DNA from: Bacteroidales bacterium
Lineage (GTDB): Bacteria; Bacteroidota; Bacteroidia; Bacteroidales; Muribaculaceae
NCBI GenBank assembly: GCA_020860515.1
Contig: JAJBUG010000001.1
Location: forward strand, 18,566-82,565
DNA: 64,000 bases
Direction of reading: 5' to 3'
In this document: positions 41,380-50,204 of the stretch, in pieces
How positions within the stretch are numbered: position 1 is the first letter of the stretch
Layout of the letters: each line of letters opens with the position of its first letter
Made by a program: the position numbers and the translations under genes
The notes under the pieces: model-generated
What the model saw: only the letters and a program-made list of their open reading frames with translations
What the model was told of the DNA's origin: nothing
Database searches by the model: none

Positions 41380-43716
41380 ATGAAAAAAAGTATTTTATGG
41401 ACTTCGTTAGCAATGTTGCTTGCCAGCTGTGCTGGAAGCAATAGCAACTCTAACGGGGGGCCAGCCATTCCGCCTGACAAGGATGTGGAGGCAAAGGTGA
41501 ATGAGGTAATCGGAAAGCTCACCCTCGAAGAGAAAATAGGGCAGATGACCCAGATTTCGCTTGATGTGATGGGCAGAATGGACAGCACTGGCAAATTCAC
41601 TTTCTACGATGGAGTGTTGGAGCGCCTTATTGACCAATACAAAGTGGGGTCGTTCCTGAATGTGCCTGGTTCGTCAGTGACCCCCGAGGTATGGTACAGC
41701 ATTATCGAGCCTATTCAGACTCGCTCAATAGAGGTAATTGGGGTGCCAACTGTCTATGGCCTTGACCAAAATCATGGTGCTACTTACTCGACTGGTGCTA
41801 CCTTCTTCCCGCAGAATCTTTCGGTAGCGGCGTCATTCAATACTGAGATAGCCCGAGTGGCTGGGGAAATTTGCGCTTATGAAACCCGTGCGTGTGACTG
41901 TCCTTGGACTTTCTCTCCCACTCTCGATTTGGGCCGCGACCCTCGATGGCCTCGAATTTATGAGGATTATGGCGAGGATCCTCTGGTCAACGCAATGATG
42001 GGCGCGGCTGCAGTGCGCGGCTTCCAAGGAGATAATCCAAATAAGATTGATGAGAAGCATATTGCAGTATGCGTGAAACATTATATGGGTTATGGAGTGC
42101 CTTTCTCAGGCAAGGACCGCACACCCGCTTATATATCAAATCAAGATTTGCGTGAAAAGCATTTCGCACCTTACTTGGCAGCTCTTAAGGCTGGAGCATT
42201 GTCGGTGATGGTAAACTCCTCGAGCATCAATGGTGTGCCTGTCCATTCTAACGCTGAATTGCTTACCCAATGGCTTAAGGTTGACCTTGGCTGGGATGGA
42301 ATGATTGTAACCGACTGGGCCGATATTGATAATCTGTGGCGTCGTGAAAAAATTGCTGTGGATAAGAAAGATGCAATATGCAAGGCTATCAATGCAGGCA
42401 TTGATATGACGATGGATCCATACAGCACCGACTTCTGTGACCTGTTGAAAGAATTGGTAGATGAAGGCAAGGTAAGCATGGATCGCATCAATGATGCTGC
42501 TGCTCGAGTAATCCGCATGAAAGTGCGTCTGGGTCTTTTTGACGAACCCAATACAAAGTGGACTGACTATCCAGATTTCGGCTGTGAAGCCTATGCTAAG
42601 ACTGCCCTGGAGGGAGCGGAGGAATGTATCGTGCTTCTAAAGAACAACAATAATGTGCTTCCTATTGCACAGGGAAAGAAGATACTTGTCACTGGTCCTA
42701 ATGGCAATTCAATGCGCAGCCTCAATGGGGGATGGAGCTATACTTGGCAAGGTCATCTTACCAATCAATTTGCTTCAGGATACAATACCATTTACAAGGC
42801 TCTTGCCAATAAATTTGGTGAAGCTAATGTGAAATATGTGGCTGGTGTGCAGTATAAGGAAGATGGGTCGTGGAAGGATGAGCTCGAACCGGATTTCTCA
42901 AGCGCTGTAGCCGCTGCGCGCAGTGCTGATGTGATTGTGGCTTGTATTGGTGAGAATTCTTACTGTGAGACTCCTGGCAATCTTACTGACCTTAACATAT
43001 CCGCCAATCAGGCACAACTGGTGCGCGAGTTGTCCAAGACTGGCAAACCCATTGTGCTTGTGCTCAACGAGGGCCGTCCGCGCTTGATTGCTCCGATTGA
43101 GCCGCTTGCAAGTGCGGTGATTGATGCAATCCTGCCTGGTAATTATGGTGGCGATGCTTTGGCAAATCTCATAAGTGGAGACGCCAACTTCAGCGCGAAG
43201 CTGCCCTTTACCTATCCCAAAGAAATCAATTCGCTGGTTACTTATGATTATAAGGTGAGCGAAGAGGTGGAGACTATGGAGGGTGCCTATGATTACAATG
43301 CTGTGGTAGCTAGTCAGTGGCCCTTCGGATTCGGTTTGAGCTATACCACCTATGAATATTCAGATCTTCGCCTCAATAAGACAGAATTCTCGCCTGAGGA
43401 TGACTTGGAATTCATTGTCAAGTTGGCTAATACTGGCAATGTGGCTGGTAAGGAAGCTGTGTTGCTTTTCTCAAGCGACCTTGTGGCTTCGCAAGTGCCT
43501 GATGGGCGCCGTCTGCGTGCTTTCACCAAGATTGACCTGAAGCCTGGCGAGAGCAAGGAGGTGAAACTTTCAATTCCTGCTCGCGATCTGGCTTTTGTGG
43601 GCAATGATGGCAAGTGGAAGATAGAGGAGGGTGACTTCCGATTCCAAATAGGCGACCAGGTGGTGAATGCCCGATGCAATACCACAAAACAATGGACCGA
43701 ACCAAATATTCACTAA
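41380..43716 (+). CDS. Glycoside hydrolase family 3 lipoprotein (beta-glucosidase-like)
   Basis: A 778-residue GH3 enzyme with a lipoprotein signal (LLASC). It has the (alpha/beta)8 domain with the likely catalytic nucleophile in VTDWADI (Asp near 312), RDPRWPRIYEDYGEDP in the N-terminal domain, the alpha/beta sandwich domain, and a C-terminal fibronectin-III-like domain (FGFGLSYTTYEYSDL). The family hydrolyses beta-glucosides or related glycosides; the specific substrate is not evident. Surface or periplasmic location is inferred from the lipobox. Confidence 0.92.
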   Translation: MKKSILWTSLAMLLASCAGSNSNSNGGPAIPPDKDVEAKVNEVIGKLTLEEKIGQMTQISLDVMGRMDSTGKFTFYDGVLERLIDQYKVGSFLNVPGSSVTPEVWYSIIEPIQTRSIEVIGVPTVYGLDQNHGATYSTGATFFPQNLSVAASFNTEIARVAGEICAYETRACDCPWTFSPTLDLGRDPRWPRIYEDYGEDPLVNAMMGAAAVRGFQGDNPNKIDEKHIAVCVKHYMGYGVPFSGKDRTPAYISNQDLREKHFAPYLAALKAGALSVMVNSSSINGVPVHSNAELLTQWLKVDLGWDGMIVTDWADIDNLWRREKIAVDKKDAICKAINAGIDMTMDPYSTDFCDLLKELVDEGKVSMDRINDAAARVIRMKVRLGLFDEPNTKWTDYPDFGCEAYAKTALEGAEECIVLLKNNNNVLPIAQGKKILVTGPNGNSMRSLNGGWSYTWQGHLTNQFASGYNTIYKALANKFGEANVKYVAGVQYKEDGSWKDELEPDFSSAVAAARSADVIVACIGENSYCETPGNLTDLNISANQAQLVRELSKTGKPIVLVLNEGRPRLIAPIEPLASAVIDAILPGNYGGDALANLISGDANFSAKLPFTYPKEINSLVTYDYKVSEEVETMEGAYDYNAVVASQWPFGFGLSYTTYEYSDLRLNKTEFSPEDDLEFIVKLANTGNVAGKEAVLLFSSDLVASQVPDGRRLRAFTKIDLKPGESKEVKLSIPARDLAFVGNDGKWKIEEGDFRFQIGDQVVNARCNTTKQWTEPNIH

Positions 43717-43731
43717 TAACTGTCAAAACAA

Positions 43732-44007
43732 ATGAAAGAATTAAAAGAACCGAAACGTCGTGGACGTCGCCCGAAGTCAGCAGTGATCGCTGGGCTCAGC
43801 TATGACGAGCAGAAAGCCGCCATCAAGTCAATCACCAGCCGCGAAGAGCTGGAGAAGCGCAAAGAAATTTATGGCAAACTGATGGCCGATTGCGATGAGC
43901 GACTGAAAGGCTTGGAGGAAGCCGTGCTCAATAATCTGCGCCAACAGCGTGAGAAGCTCGATGAACAAATCCGTGAGATTGAGCAGAAAATCAATGCTCC
44001 CCAGTAA
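43732..44007 (+). CDS. Small coiled-coil protein with basic N-terminus
   Basis: A 91-residue protein. The N-terminus has an AT-hook-like KRRGRRPKSA, the rest is a heptad-rich alpha helix (RQQREKLDEQIREIEQKI), so a coiled coil with nucleic acid binding is plausible. Function unknown. It follows the GH3 gene by 15 bases and ends at a strong terminator, so it is likely real and co-transcribed. Confidence 0.6.
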   Translation: MKELKEPKRRGRRPKSAVIAGLSYDEQKAAIKSITSREELEKRKEIYGKLMADCDERLKGLEEAVLNNLRQQREKLDEQIREIEQKINAPQ

Positions 44008-44016
44008 AAAATAAAA

Positions 44017-44049
44017 ATGGCTTCGGTGCTGAGCCGAAGCCATTTTTTT
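44017..44049 (+). terminator. Terminator before the tmRNA gene
   Basis: AATGGCTTCGG and CCGAAGCCATT pair around a small loop, followed by seven T. Confidence 0.85.
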
Positions 44050-44147
44050 GTATTATAAAAAATGTTAAATATTTGGTACATTAAATAAATCTCCGTAATT
44101 TTGTAATCCCGATAAAGGAAAGAGTTCCTGTTTCAGTCACATACACC

Positions 44148-44542
44148 GGGGCTGACTGGCTTTGACAGCGTGTAGAAGCGGTGTGTAAGCGTGCAGAGCG
44201 ATGATGGCTTGCTCTTTAATCTCGACATCAAAAAATTTAAATGGCGAAAACAACTACGCTCTCGCTGCTTGATTGAAGTATAGTAGATCAGCTTTATCCC
44301 CGCAACAGTTGCGGAGGACGAGACATCGCCCGATTGTCAACGTTCCGAGACTAATCGATCAGCGGTGCAGCTAAATCGGAAATAGGGGAGGCTTTGCCTC
44401 GCGGCCGCCCCGAAGCTCACAGAGGCTAAGGTTGCGGTTGGTCGTCCCGGCCTGCCGCAGCTCGAAAACCAAGCGGAGACTACGCACGTAGAAAGCCCAT
44501 TGATTCCGCGTTTGGACGAGGGTTCAAACCCCTCCAGCTCCA
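44148..44542 (+). ncRNA. ssrA: Transfer-messenger RNA
   Basis: The 5' end GGGGCTGACTGGCTTTGAC pairs with the 3' end CAGCTCC, forming the acceptor stem. The T-loop GGTTCAAACCCC is near the 3' end; CCA is not encoded. The tag codons at 44243-44269, followed by TGA, encode GENNYALAA, the type found in Bacteroidales. It rescues ribosomes on broken mRNAs. A -7-like element lies near 44096-44103 (TAATTTTG). A terminator follows. Confidence 0.95.
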
Positions 44543-44555
44543 CTTTACTCCATCT

Positions 44556-44593
44556 GAGAGCCTGACGAAATGCTCGCCGAGGCTCTCTTTTTT
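44556..44593 (+). terminator. Terminator of ssrA
   Basis: GAGAGCCT (44556-44563) and AGGCTCTC (44580-44587) form a stem followed by six T. Confidence 0.85.
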
Positions 44594-44930
44594 ATGCCCT
44601 CGCGAGCTCTTTCCTCTTTACAATGCCCAAAAATCAATGATTTAACTTTTGACTACCCTCGTGAGGGCTACCCAAGAGCGAGACAGGTTTGAAACACGAA
44701 ATGTCCCACTCGTATATATGCGCCTTGACATAGTGGAGGCAGTAGTGCTTGAAATTTCCGTAACTTTGTCCTTTGAAATCATGGGGATAGCTTTGGCTAA
44801 ACTTTTGATTTTCACACTATAAAGTTACGAAATTATCCCCATTTTACCAAATTATTTAACACTTATTTATCCCGAACTCAGGTTATGTGTCTCTATAATT
44901 GGTATTACGCAGACTGATTGAAAAGTCCCA
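44594..44930. mobile_element. Intergenic DNA with possible insertion-sequence debris
   Basis: No intact gene. A minus-strand ATG at 44782 begins with MISKDKVTEI, which resembles the start of IS982-type transposases of Bacteroidetes, but similarity ends after ten residues. Inverted pairs CGTAACTTT / AAAGTTACG and ATGGGGATA / TATCCCCAT lie around it. It may be the scar of an IS at the tmRNA 3' side. Confidence 0.3.
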
Positions 44931-45686
44931 TTATCGGTCAATCCAACTTTTAATCAGAGAGGCTTTTTCTTTACTTATCACTATCTCGGAATCAATATTA
45001 CCACGCAGATGCAACACAAGTTTTCCTCCGAAATAGTTGCTCAATCGCCTTATAGAATCCACATGTACAATATATTGACGGTTGGCACGGAAGAACAGAT
45101 CAGGATTAAGCTGATTTTCCAACTCATCCATGCTGACCGCCACAACTTCTGATTCTCCATTGCGTAGAAACAGCTTTACAATCTTATTTTCTGTAAAGAT
45201 ATAATTTATATCGCTGACACTGACAGCCTTGTATCCGTCACGATAAGGAATCAGAAAACGCTCACGATATTTATAATTGTTTCGGGCCATTGCATCAATA
45301 AGCTCACGTAAACTGCTTTCGGTAGGATAATGAAAACTTTTCCTTACCTTGTCAATCGCGTCAGCCAGCTCTTCGCGGTCAATCGGTTTGAGCAAATAGT
45401 CAAAACTGTTGAATTTGAATGCTTTTATGGCGTATTCATCATAGGCAGTGGTAAATATGACGGGAGTATTGATGCCTACTTCTTTAAGCGCATCAAAACT
45501 CAGTCCGTCCGAAAGGCGGATGTCGGCTAAAATCAGGTCTGTCACAAAATGACCTTTCAGATGAGTTACCGCATCCTTTACGTTCGTGATAGGACCGGCG
45601 ATATTGACCGAGGGATCAATCTCCCTTACAAGCCGCATCAGCCGGTCGGCGTTTCTTTGTTCGTCTTCAAGTATCAGTATATTCAT
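44931..45686 (-). CDS. LytTR-family response regulator
   Basis: A 251-residue response regulator. The receiver domain has the acidic pocket EDE near 7-9 and the phospho-acceptor Asp near 55 (LILADIRLSDG). The C-terminal LytTR DNA-binding domain includes PYRDGYKAVSVSDINYIFTE and ANRQYIVHVDSIRRL. It lies 3 bases downstream of the sensor kinase gene and is certainly its partner. Targets are unknown; a GNAT gene lies divergent at 47087. Confidence 0.92.
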   Translation of the reverse strand: MNILILEDEQRNADRLMRLVREIDPSVNIAGPITNVKDAVTHLKGHFVTDLILADIRLSDGLSFDALKEVGINTPVIFTTAYDEYAIKAFKFNSFDYLLKPIDREELADAIDKVRKSFHYPTESSLRELIDAMARNNYKYRERFLIPYRDGYKAVSVSDINYIFTENKIVKLFLRNGESEVVAVSMDELENQLNPDLFFRANRQYIVHVDSIRRLSNYFGGKLVLHLRGNIDSEIVISKEKASLIKSWIDR

Positions 45687-45689
45687 AAC

Positions 45690-46766
45690 CTATATTTTGT
45701 TTTCGTTTATAACCGGGATACATACGCAATATGATGTATCTGTCTTGGTAATCTGTACTTTCACAGGACTTAGCAAGGCATATCTCTCGATGATGTTTTT
45801 CTGGCCAAGCCCTGTTGATTCGATTTTTGACAACAGTGGCGAAAGGTTGTTGCGCACAATTATGAATCCTTCCGTGCACAAAATATCAATGGTCAGAGGA
45901 TATTCGGGAGAATGGCCGTTATGTTTTATGGCGTTTTCCACGAGCAGTTGCATACAGGCCGGAGGTATATGTTTGTCGCACATCTGTTTCATTGTTTTAT
46001 CAATGTTCACAATCACCCCCTCTCCATACCTCATCCTTACCAAATAAAGATAGTGTTCCAAGAAAACGGTTTCCTCTGACACCGTAATAAGACTGCGTTC
46101 CAGATTTTGAGTTATGTAGCGGTACACTCTTGAAAGATGGTGCAGGAATCTTTCTGCGTCTCTGGGATCGTCCTGTATCAGTTCCGCCAATATGCTGAAA
46201 TTATTGAACATGAAATGTGGGTCAATCTGCGCTTTTAGTGACTGGAGCTGCGATTGCAACGCAATCTCTTTCTCTTTCATCAGTTCGTTTTCAAGGCGTG
46301 TCTTTTCGGAATTGGCTCTCATGTATGATTCAAGATAGACGGTACAAGAGTATATTCCGGAAATAAACGCCGCGATCATTCCATTGATATAGGCATCCTT
46401 CATAAACAGAGATTCCACTCCCGGAGAGTCGTCAAAAAAACTGCGTAACCCGGTCATGCCATACGCGAAAATATTGTTTATCAAAAACAACGCGCTGGAA
46501 TATATTATCAACTTAATGTAAGAATATGGATTATGTGGAAGAAACCTGAAAAGGAAATGGCTGTATAGCAAAGATATGACCATGAAAAATATGCAGAAAA
46601 GCAAATCGGTGATGAAATACAGAAATATCTCCTTGCCGGAATTGCTTCCTGACAACAATGGGGTGTCATCCACCATCCACCACATCAGATTGGAAAGCAC
46701 ATAGGCTACCAACAGAAGCACGATGCAATTTTTCCACTTCAATATTTTAATTTTATTGTCACTCAT
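45690..46766 (-). CDS. LytS-type sensor histidine kinase
   Basis: A 358-residue membrane histidine kinase. Several N-terminal transmembrane helices (LLLVAYVLSNLMWWMV; FFMVISLLYSHFLF) lead to the His_kinase domain with the conserved AQIDPHFMFNN (the phosphorylated His) and a C-terminal ATPase region with LLVENAIKHNG. The ATG at 46766 is used because the longer frame starts upstream of the promoter -7 box at 46787-46794. Confidence 0.9.
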   Translation of the reverse strand: MSDNKIKILKWKNCIVLLLVAYVLSNLMWWMVDDTPLLSGSNSGKEIFLYFITDLLFCIFFMVISLLYSHFLFRFLPHNPYSYIKLIIYSSALFLINNIFAYGMTGLRSFFDDSPGVESLFMKDAYINGMIAAFISGIYSCTVYLESYMRANSEKTRLENELMKEKEIALQSQLQSLKAQIDPHFMFNNFSILAELIQDDPRDAERFLHHLSRVYRYITQNLERSLITVSEETVFLEHYLYLVRMRYGEGVIVNIDKTMKQMCDKHIPPACMQLLVENAIKHNGHSPEYPLTIDILCTEGFIIVRNNLSPLLSKIESTGLGQKNIIERYALLSPVKVQITKTDTSYCVCIPVINENKI

Positions 46767-46786
46767 AATGCTCTTGTATTGTTCTG

Positions 46787-46794
46787 CAAAATTA
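46787..46794 (-). promoter_or_regulatory. Promoter of the LytS/LytTR operon (-7 box)
   Basis: TAATTTTG on the minus strand, 21 bases before the kinase start. It decides between the two possible starts of the kinase. Confidence 0.55.
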
Positions 46795-46965
46795 CCCATT
46801 ATTAACGGCAATTACATGAAAATATGACTCAAACGGCTAAATAAGCGTCTGAAGCGACCAAAAACGTGACTGTATCGTCTGCTTTACACTCAATCCGTCA
46901 AATATATTCCAGATGGGCTTTCTGGCGATTCAGACGCGATTTCTTCCGTTTTGGTAAAAAAACGG

Positions 46966-46996
46966 TTGACATCACATATTTATGATTATAATTTTG
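46966..46996 (+). promoter_or_regulatory. Promoter of the GNAT gene (-33 and -7 boxes)
   Basis: TTG at 46966-46968 and TAATTTTG at 46989-46996 are 20 bases apart. The leader to the start codon is about 85 bases. The rest of 46800-47086 shows nothing else. Confidence 0.55.
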
Positions 46997-47086
46997 CCGA
47001 CATTTCCAAAAATGGATAATTCAGAATAGCTATCGTATATGGCTGGAATCACTATAGGGAACAATAAAACAAAATCAATATAAATA

Positions 47087-47665
47087 ATGGAACTGAGAAA
47101 GATAACATCTGATTTTCCTGACATGGAACGCATCGACCGGATAGCCAAGGAAGCATTTCCTCCGGAGGAATACATATCGCCGCAAGAAATGGTCGGCATG
47201 AGTGAGAATAGTTCGCTTGAACTCTGGGGATTGTATGATAACGATAATCTGGTCGGCTTTATGGTCACAACCAAATGGAACAAGATCGCGTATCTGTTCT
47301 TCCTTGCCATAGAGGCCTCTTGCCGTTCCAAAGGATATGGAGCAAAGGCACTAGGATTGTTTGCAGAGCAATTTCCTGAAATGACTCATGTCGTGGATAT
47401 GGAGATGCCCGACAACAATGCGTCGAATGCCATACAAAGACTTTCCCGCAAGAAGTTCTATCTGCGGAACGGTTATCGAGAGACAGGTCATTGCCTGAGG
47501 TATCTGGGTATAGACTTCGAGGTGCTGTGCAAGGAAGACAATTTCAACATAAAGGATTTCAAAAAACTGATGCGGCAACTTCCTGTCAGGAACTTCCATC
47601 CCAGATTCTTTACAAAATCCGAATGGAATCAAGGAATGAGCAATTGGTTCTGGTTCCTTATATGA
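47087..47665 (+). CDS. GNAT-family N-acetyltransferase
   Basis: A 192-residue acetyltransferase of the GNAT fold. The acetyl-CoA binding segment is SCRSKGYGAKALGLF (R/QxxGxG/A-type). The substrate is unknown. It is divergently transcribed from the two-component pair. Confidence 0.85.
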   Translation: MELRKITSDFPDMERIDRIAKEAFPPEEYISPQEMVGMSENSSLELWGLYDNDNLVGFMVTTKWNKIAYLFFLAIEASCRSKGYGAKALGLFAEQFPEMTHVVDMEMPDNNASNAIQRLSRKKFYLRNGYRETGHCLRYLGIDFEVLCKEDNFNIKDFKKLMRQLPVRNFHPRFFTKSEWNQGMSNWFWFLI

Positions 47666-47707
47666 CCGCATGTGGTTAAGCGGCAAACAACATAAACTGA
47701 TATAAGT

Positions 47708-47872
47708 GTGGAGCCACGTCTCAAACGTATCAGCGGAGTTGGAAATGTGCAGCAATTCGGCTCACCGTACAGTATGCGCATATGGATGAAGCCTGACAAG
47801 ATGGCCCAATTTAAACTTATCCCCGCCGATATAACCCGTGTGTTCGCGGAACAAAAATCAGCGGAGCGGTAG
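47708..47872 (+). pseudogene. RND efflux transporter fragment
   Basis: Translated from GTG at 47708, 54 residues match the porter domain of AcrB/MexB-type pumps: EPRLKRISGVGNVQQFGS, YSMRIWMKPDKMAQF and the LIPADITRVFAEQ motif. The frame stops at TAG 47870. The rest of a roughly 1000-residue pump is absent. This is debris of a lost efflux operon. Confidence 0.7.
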
Positions 47873-47970
47873 GGTTAACACGACTATCCCTTTTACGTAG
47901 TAAAAGTAGAAAAGTGAAGACTGCCTTCGAAAAAAAGAAATTGCTTTGCAAACATTGCAAAAGAGGAGTA

Positions 47971-48012
47971 TTGCACCCTATAAGCAAATTTTTGTAGGGT
48001 GCAAGTGCTTAT
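47971..48012. promoter_or_regulatory. Inverted repeat upstream of the AAA ATPase remnant
   Basis: TTGCACCCTA (47971-47980) and TAGGGTGCAA (47995-48004) are perfect arms with a 14-base loop. ATAAGCA (47980) can alternatively pair with TGCTTAT (48006). The repeat lies immediately upstream of the -7 box TACCTTTG at 48030-48037, an operator position. Confidence 0.5.
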
Positions 48013-48029
48013 ATTTCAGAAAAAGTCGC

Positions 48030-48037
48030 TACCTTTG
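48030..48037 (+). promoter_or_regulatory. Promoter of the AAA ATPase remnant (-7 box)
   Basis: TACCTTTG matches TAnnTTTG, 40 bases before the start codon at 48077. Confidence 0.45.
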
Positions 48038-48076
48038 CAATCGAAAATTGTGCAAATGCACAGAAATTAAAAAAGA

Positions 48077-48424
48077 ATGGAAATAAAGCGTGACATACAT
48101 CTGGGCAGGCTTATCGCCAGCAAGCATAATCACGAGATAAAGGTGCTGACTGGCGTACGTCGCTGTGGCAAATCGTACCTGCTTTCAACCATCTTCCGCT
48201 ACCATCTGCTTGCGGAAGGTGTACAACCTGACCACATCGTATGGATTGACTTGGAAGACCGCCGCAACAAAGCGTTGCGCGATCCCGATGCTTTATTGCA
48301 GTACATCGATAGCAAACTGCTAGATGCCGACATGTACTACATCATGATAGATGAGATACAACATGTGGCAGAGTTTGAAGATGGTAAGCCATCGGTGATG
48401 CCCACCACTTTTATTCAATTATAA
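48077..48424 (+). pseudogene. AAA ATPase of the DUF4143 type, N-terminal fragment
   Basis: 115 residues encode the start of an AAA_14/DUF4143 ATPase: Walker A-type GVRRCGKSYLL and Walker B IMIDEIQHV, after which the sequence leaves the family (DGKPSVMPTTF) and stops. Intact homologues have about 400 residues with a C-terminal DUF4143 domain. It is probably a remnant; a short protein with both Walker motifs cannot be excluded. Confidence 0.75.
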
Positions 48425-48499
48425 TACGTAACTTTGTCAGTTTATCCGTCTTTAACCCTCCATTCCACGACAAAGCCCTCCTTATCCCATATTGGACGC

Positions 48500-48532
48500 A
48501 AAAATCCCCGACATTCTTGGAAAGTCGGGGAT
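48500..48532 (-). terminator. Terminator of the DUF488/TnpA-like run
   Basis: ATCCCCGAC (48504-48512) and GTCGGGGAT (48524-48532) form a perfect 9-bp stem, with TTTTTGCG after it on the minus strand. It ends the long minus-strand gene run that begins near 53250. Confidence 0.75.
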
Positions 48533-48542
48533 AATGCTTGCT

Positions 48543-48686
48543 TTAACGCTTTTTGCCTTGGAATGTCCACATGTAGAAGCGCTTGTGCTTGATGCCTATT
48601 GATGCGCAGTAGTCGATGACGGACTGGCCGCTGTTCTTCCAGTCGGCGTAGATCGGTTCGAAGTCCGATAGTGTTAGTCGTTTCAT
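48543..48686 (-). CDS. Small TnpA-like peptide overlapping the DUF488 gene
   Basis: A 47-residue frame. The pattern NSGQSVIDYCASIGIKHKRFYMW resembles the helix-turn-helix of IS66-family TnpA accessory proteins. Its ATG overlaps the stop of the DUF488 gene by 4 bases (ATGA at 48683-48686), the arrangement of translational coupling, and a terminator follows. It is either a captured IS66 leftover or a small regulator. Confidence 0.5.
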   Translation of the reverse strand: MKRLTLSDFEPIYADWKNSGQSVIDYCASIGIKHKRFYMWTFQGKKR

Positions 48687-49033
48687 TTTCCTTTCAAAAG
48701 GTCCATCACGACGATGGCATTGTTGTGGATTTCGTCGTGTGAGGAATAGAGAAGGGTGACTTTGGATTTATCCTTAATTGCTTCACAAAATGCAGCAAAA
48801 GAAGAATTACCTTGAAGTTCTTTCTTATATCTCGATTCGAATTCTGCCCATCTGCCTTCTATATTGGCATGGAACCATTCACGAAGTTCGGCGGAGGGAG
48901 CAATGTCTTTTTCCCAAAGATCATAATGAAAGGTCTCGTGGCTCAATCCACGAGGCCACAAACGGTCGATGTAGGCTCGAAATCCGTCATCGGGGCTTGC
49001 TGGCTGGTATGCGCGTTTGATTTGTATTTCCAT
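48683..49033 (-). CDS. DUF488 family protein
   Basis: A 116-residue DUF488 protein. The family core is RLWPRGLSHETFHYDLWEKDIAPS, with WFHANIEGRWAEFESRYKKEL and the C-terminal LLYSSHDEIHNNAIVVMDLL. Function is unknown. The same C-terminal segment is repeated as fragments at 54930 and 55440. Confidence 0.85.
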   Translation of the reverse strand: MEIQIKRAYQPASPDDGFRAYIDRLWPRGLSHETFHYDLWEKDIAPSAELREWFHANIEGRWAEFESRYKKELQGNSSFAAFCEAIKDKSKVTLLYSSHDEIHNNAIVVMDLLKGK

Positions 49034-49145
49034 ATCAATTGTGGTTTTATTTCAATACCAACAAACAGCTATCTAAGAAAGTCACCGTTAAGCCTAATTT
49101 GTTAAGGCAGTGAGTACAGGATTTCTTTTTTTTGTGTACGTTTTT

Positions 49146-49724
49146 TCATCTCTTTTTGCAAAAACAATCTACAAGATGGTCATCCACGTAGCCAGCGGCT
49201 TGCAGGAAAGCGTAGCACATGGTAGAGCCGAAAAACTTGAAACCGCGACGCTTCATGTCCTTACTCATTGCATCGCTTACAGGGGAGGTGGCAGGAATAT
49301 CGGCCAATGTCTTGGGGCAGTTCACTATTGGTTTCCCATCAGGCAGGAACCAGCAGATATAAGCACGGAACGAGCCGAACTCCCGCTGCACGTCAAGGAA
49401 CAGACGCGCATTGTTGATGGTAGCCTCAATCTTACGGCGGTTCTTCACGATGCCGTCGAAATGGGTCAGCCGCTCCACATCGTCGGCGGTCATCTGCGCC
49501 ACTTTCTCGGCATTGTAACCACAGAAAGCTTCGCGATAACCCTCACGCTTGCGCAGTATGGTTATCCAACTCAGTCCGGCCTGTGCACTTTCGAGTACAA
49601 GGAACTCGAACAGCTGCTGCTCGTCGTCGGGCACCAGCCGTCCCCACTCTTTGTCGTGGTAAGCCACATAAAGCGGGTCATCGCCACACCAAGGGCATCG
49701 TATATGATTAGAACCGTTGCTCAT
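49146..49724 (-). CDS. tag: DNA-3-methyladenine glycosylase I
   Basis: A 192-residue Tag glycosylase that removes 3-methyladenine from alkylated DNA. CPWCGDDPLYVAYHDKEWG at the N-terminus carries zinc-binding Cys; later His/Cys (STMCYAFLQA, H in DDHLVDCF) complete the site; ESAQAGLSWITIL is the substrate pocket motif. The start overlaps the flavoprotein gene stop by 4 bases; the long upstream frame is rejected. Confidence 0.93.
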   Translation of the reverse strand: MSNGSNHIRCPWCGDDPLYVAYHDKEWGRLVPDDEQQLFEFLVLESAQAGLSWITILRKREGYREAFCGYNAEKVAQMTADDVERLTHFDGIVKNRRKIEATINNARLFLDVQREFGSFRAYICWFLPDGKPIVNCPKTLADIPATSPVSDAMSKDMKRRGFKFFGSTMCYAFLQAAGYVDDHLVDCFCKKR

Positions 49725-50203
49725 TTCTTTGGCGCATAGTTCTTGGCGGTCAGTGATTCCACCACGAGTTTGTAAACCGATGTACGGGGAATGGCCGCCG
49801 TGTTGAATGTAAAATGTTCTTCTGGATGATAGCGGTCGGTCAAAAGCGTGAGAGCCTCTAACTTTTCTGCCTCGTCTGTGATAAACGAGATGTGCCCGCG
49901 CCCCATGATGCTCTGATAGTGCATTGTGCAGCGGCAAGCCTCCTTGTCGCTATGCAACAGATGTTTGCAGTCCATCTCGAAAGCCACCAGACTGTCTGCG
50001 GCCAGCAGTTCTTGCTTCTTGCCTTCAAGCGCGCTATGGAAGAACAGCGTGATTTTCTCACCCTCGAACTTATAGCCAAAGTTCAGTGGAAGTATGTATG
50101 GGTAGCCGTCGTAGTCTTTCAGTCCAAGTCGGCACACATCACAACTGGATATGATGTCATGTATCGTTACAATATCTGTAACCTCTCTGTCTGTTCTTCT
50201 CAT
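49721..50203 (-). CDS. Pyridoxamine 5'-phosphate oxidase-like flavoprotein (Nim-like)
   Basis: A 160-residue FMN-binding split-barrel protein starting RRTDREVTDIVTIHDIISSCDVCRLG, with DGYPYILPLNFGYKFEG and a C-terminal barrel. It resembles the family containing the 5-nitroimidazole reductases (Nim) of Bacteroides, but resistance activity cannot be inferred. It lies 1 base downstream of the FKBP gene and overlaps tag, in a detoxification cluster. Confidence 0.75.
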   Translation of the reverse strand: MRRTDREVTDIVTIHDIISSCDVCRLGLKDYDGYPYILPLNFGYKFEGEKITLFFHSALEGKKQELLAADSLVAFEMDCKHLLHSDKEACRCTMHYQSIMGRGHISFITDEAEKLEALTLLTDRYHPEEHFTFNTAAIPRTSVYKLVVESLTAKNYAPKK

Positions 50204-50204
50204 G

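Noticed and set aside
44148..44542. Minus-strand frame in the tmRNA
   Set aside because: Antisense to the tmRNA acceptor and pseudoknot region; an artefact.
46767..46811. Longer start of the sensor kinase
   Set aside because: The extra codons lie across the promoter -7 box.
49725..49937. Long N-terminus of the Tag glycosylase frame
   Set aside because: It overlaps the flavoprotein gene out of phase; homology starts at the overlapping ATG.
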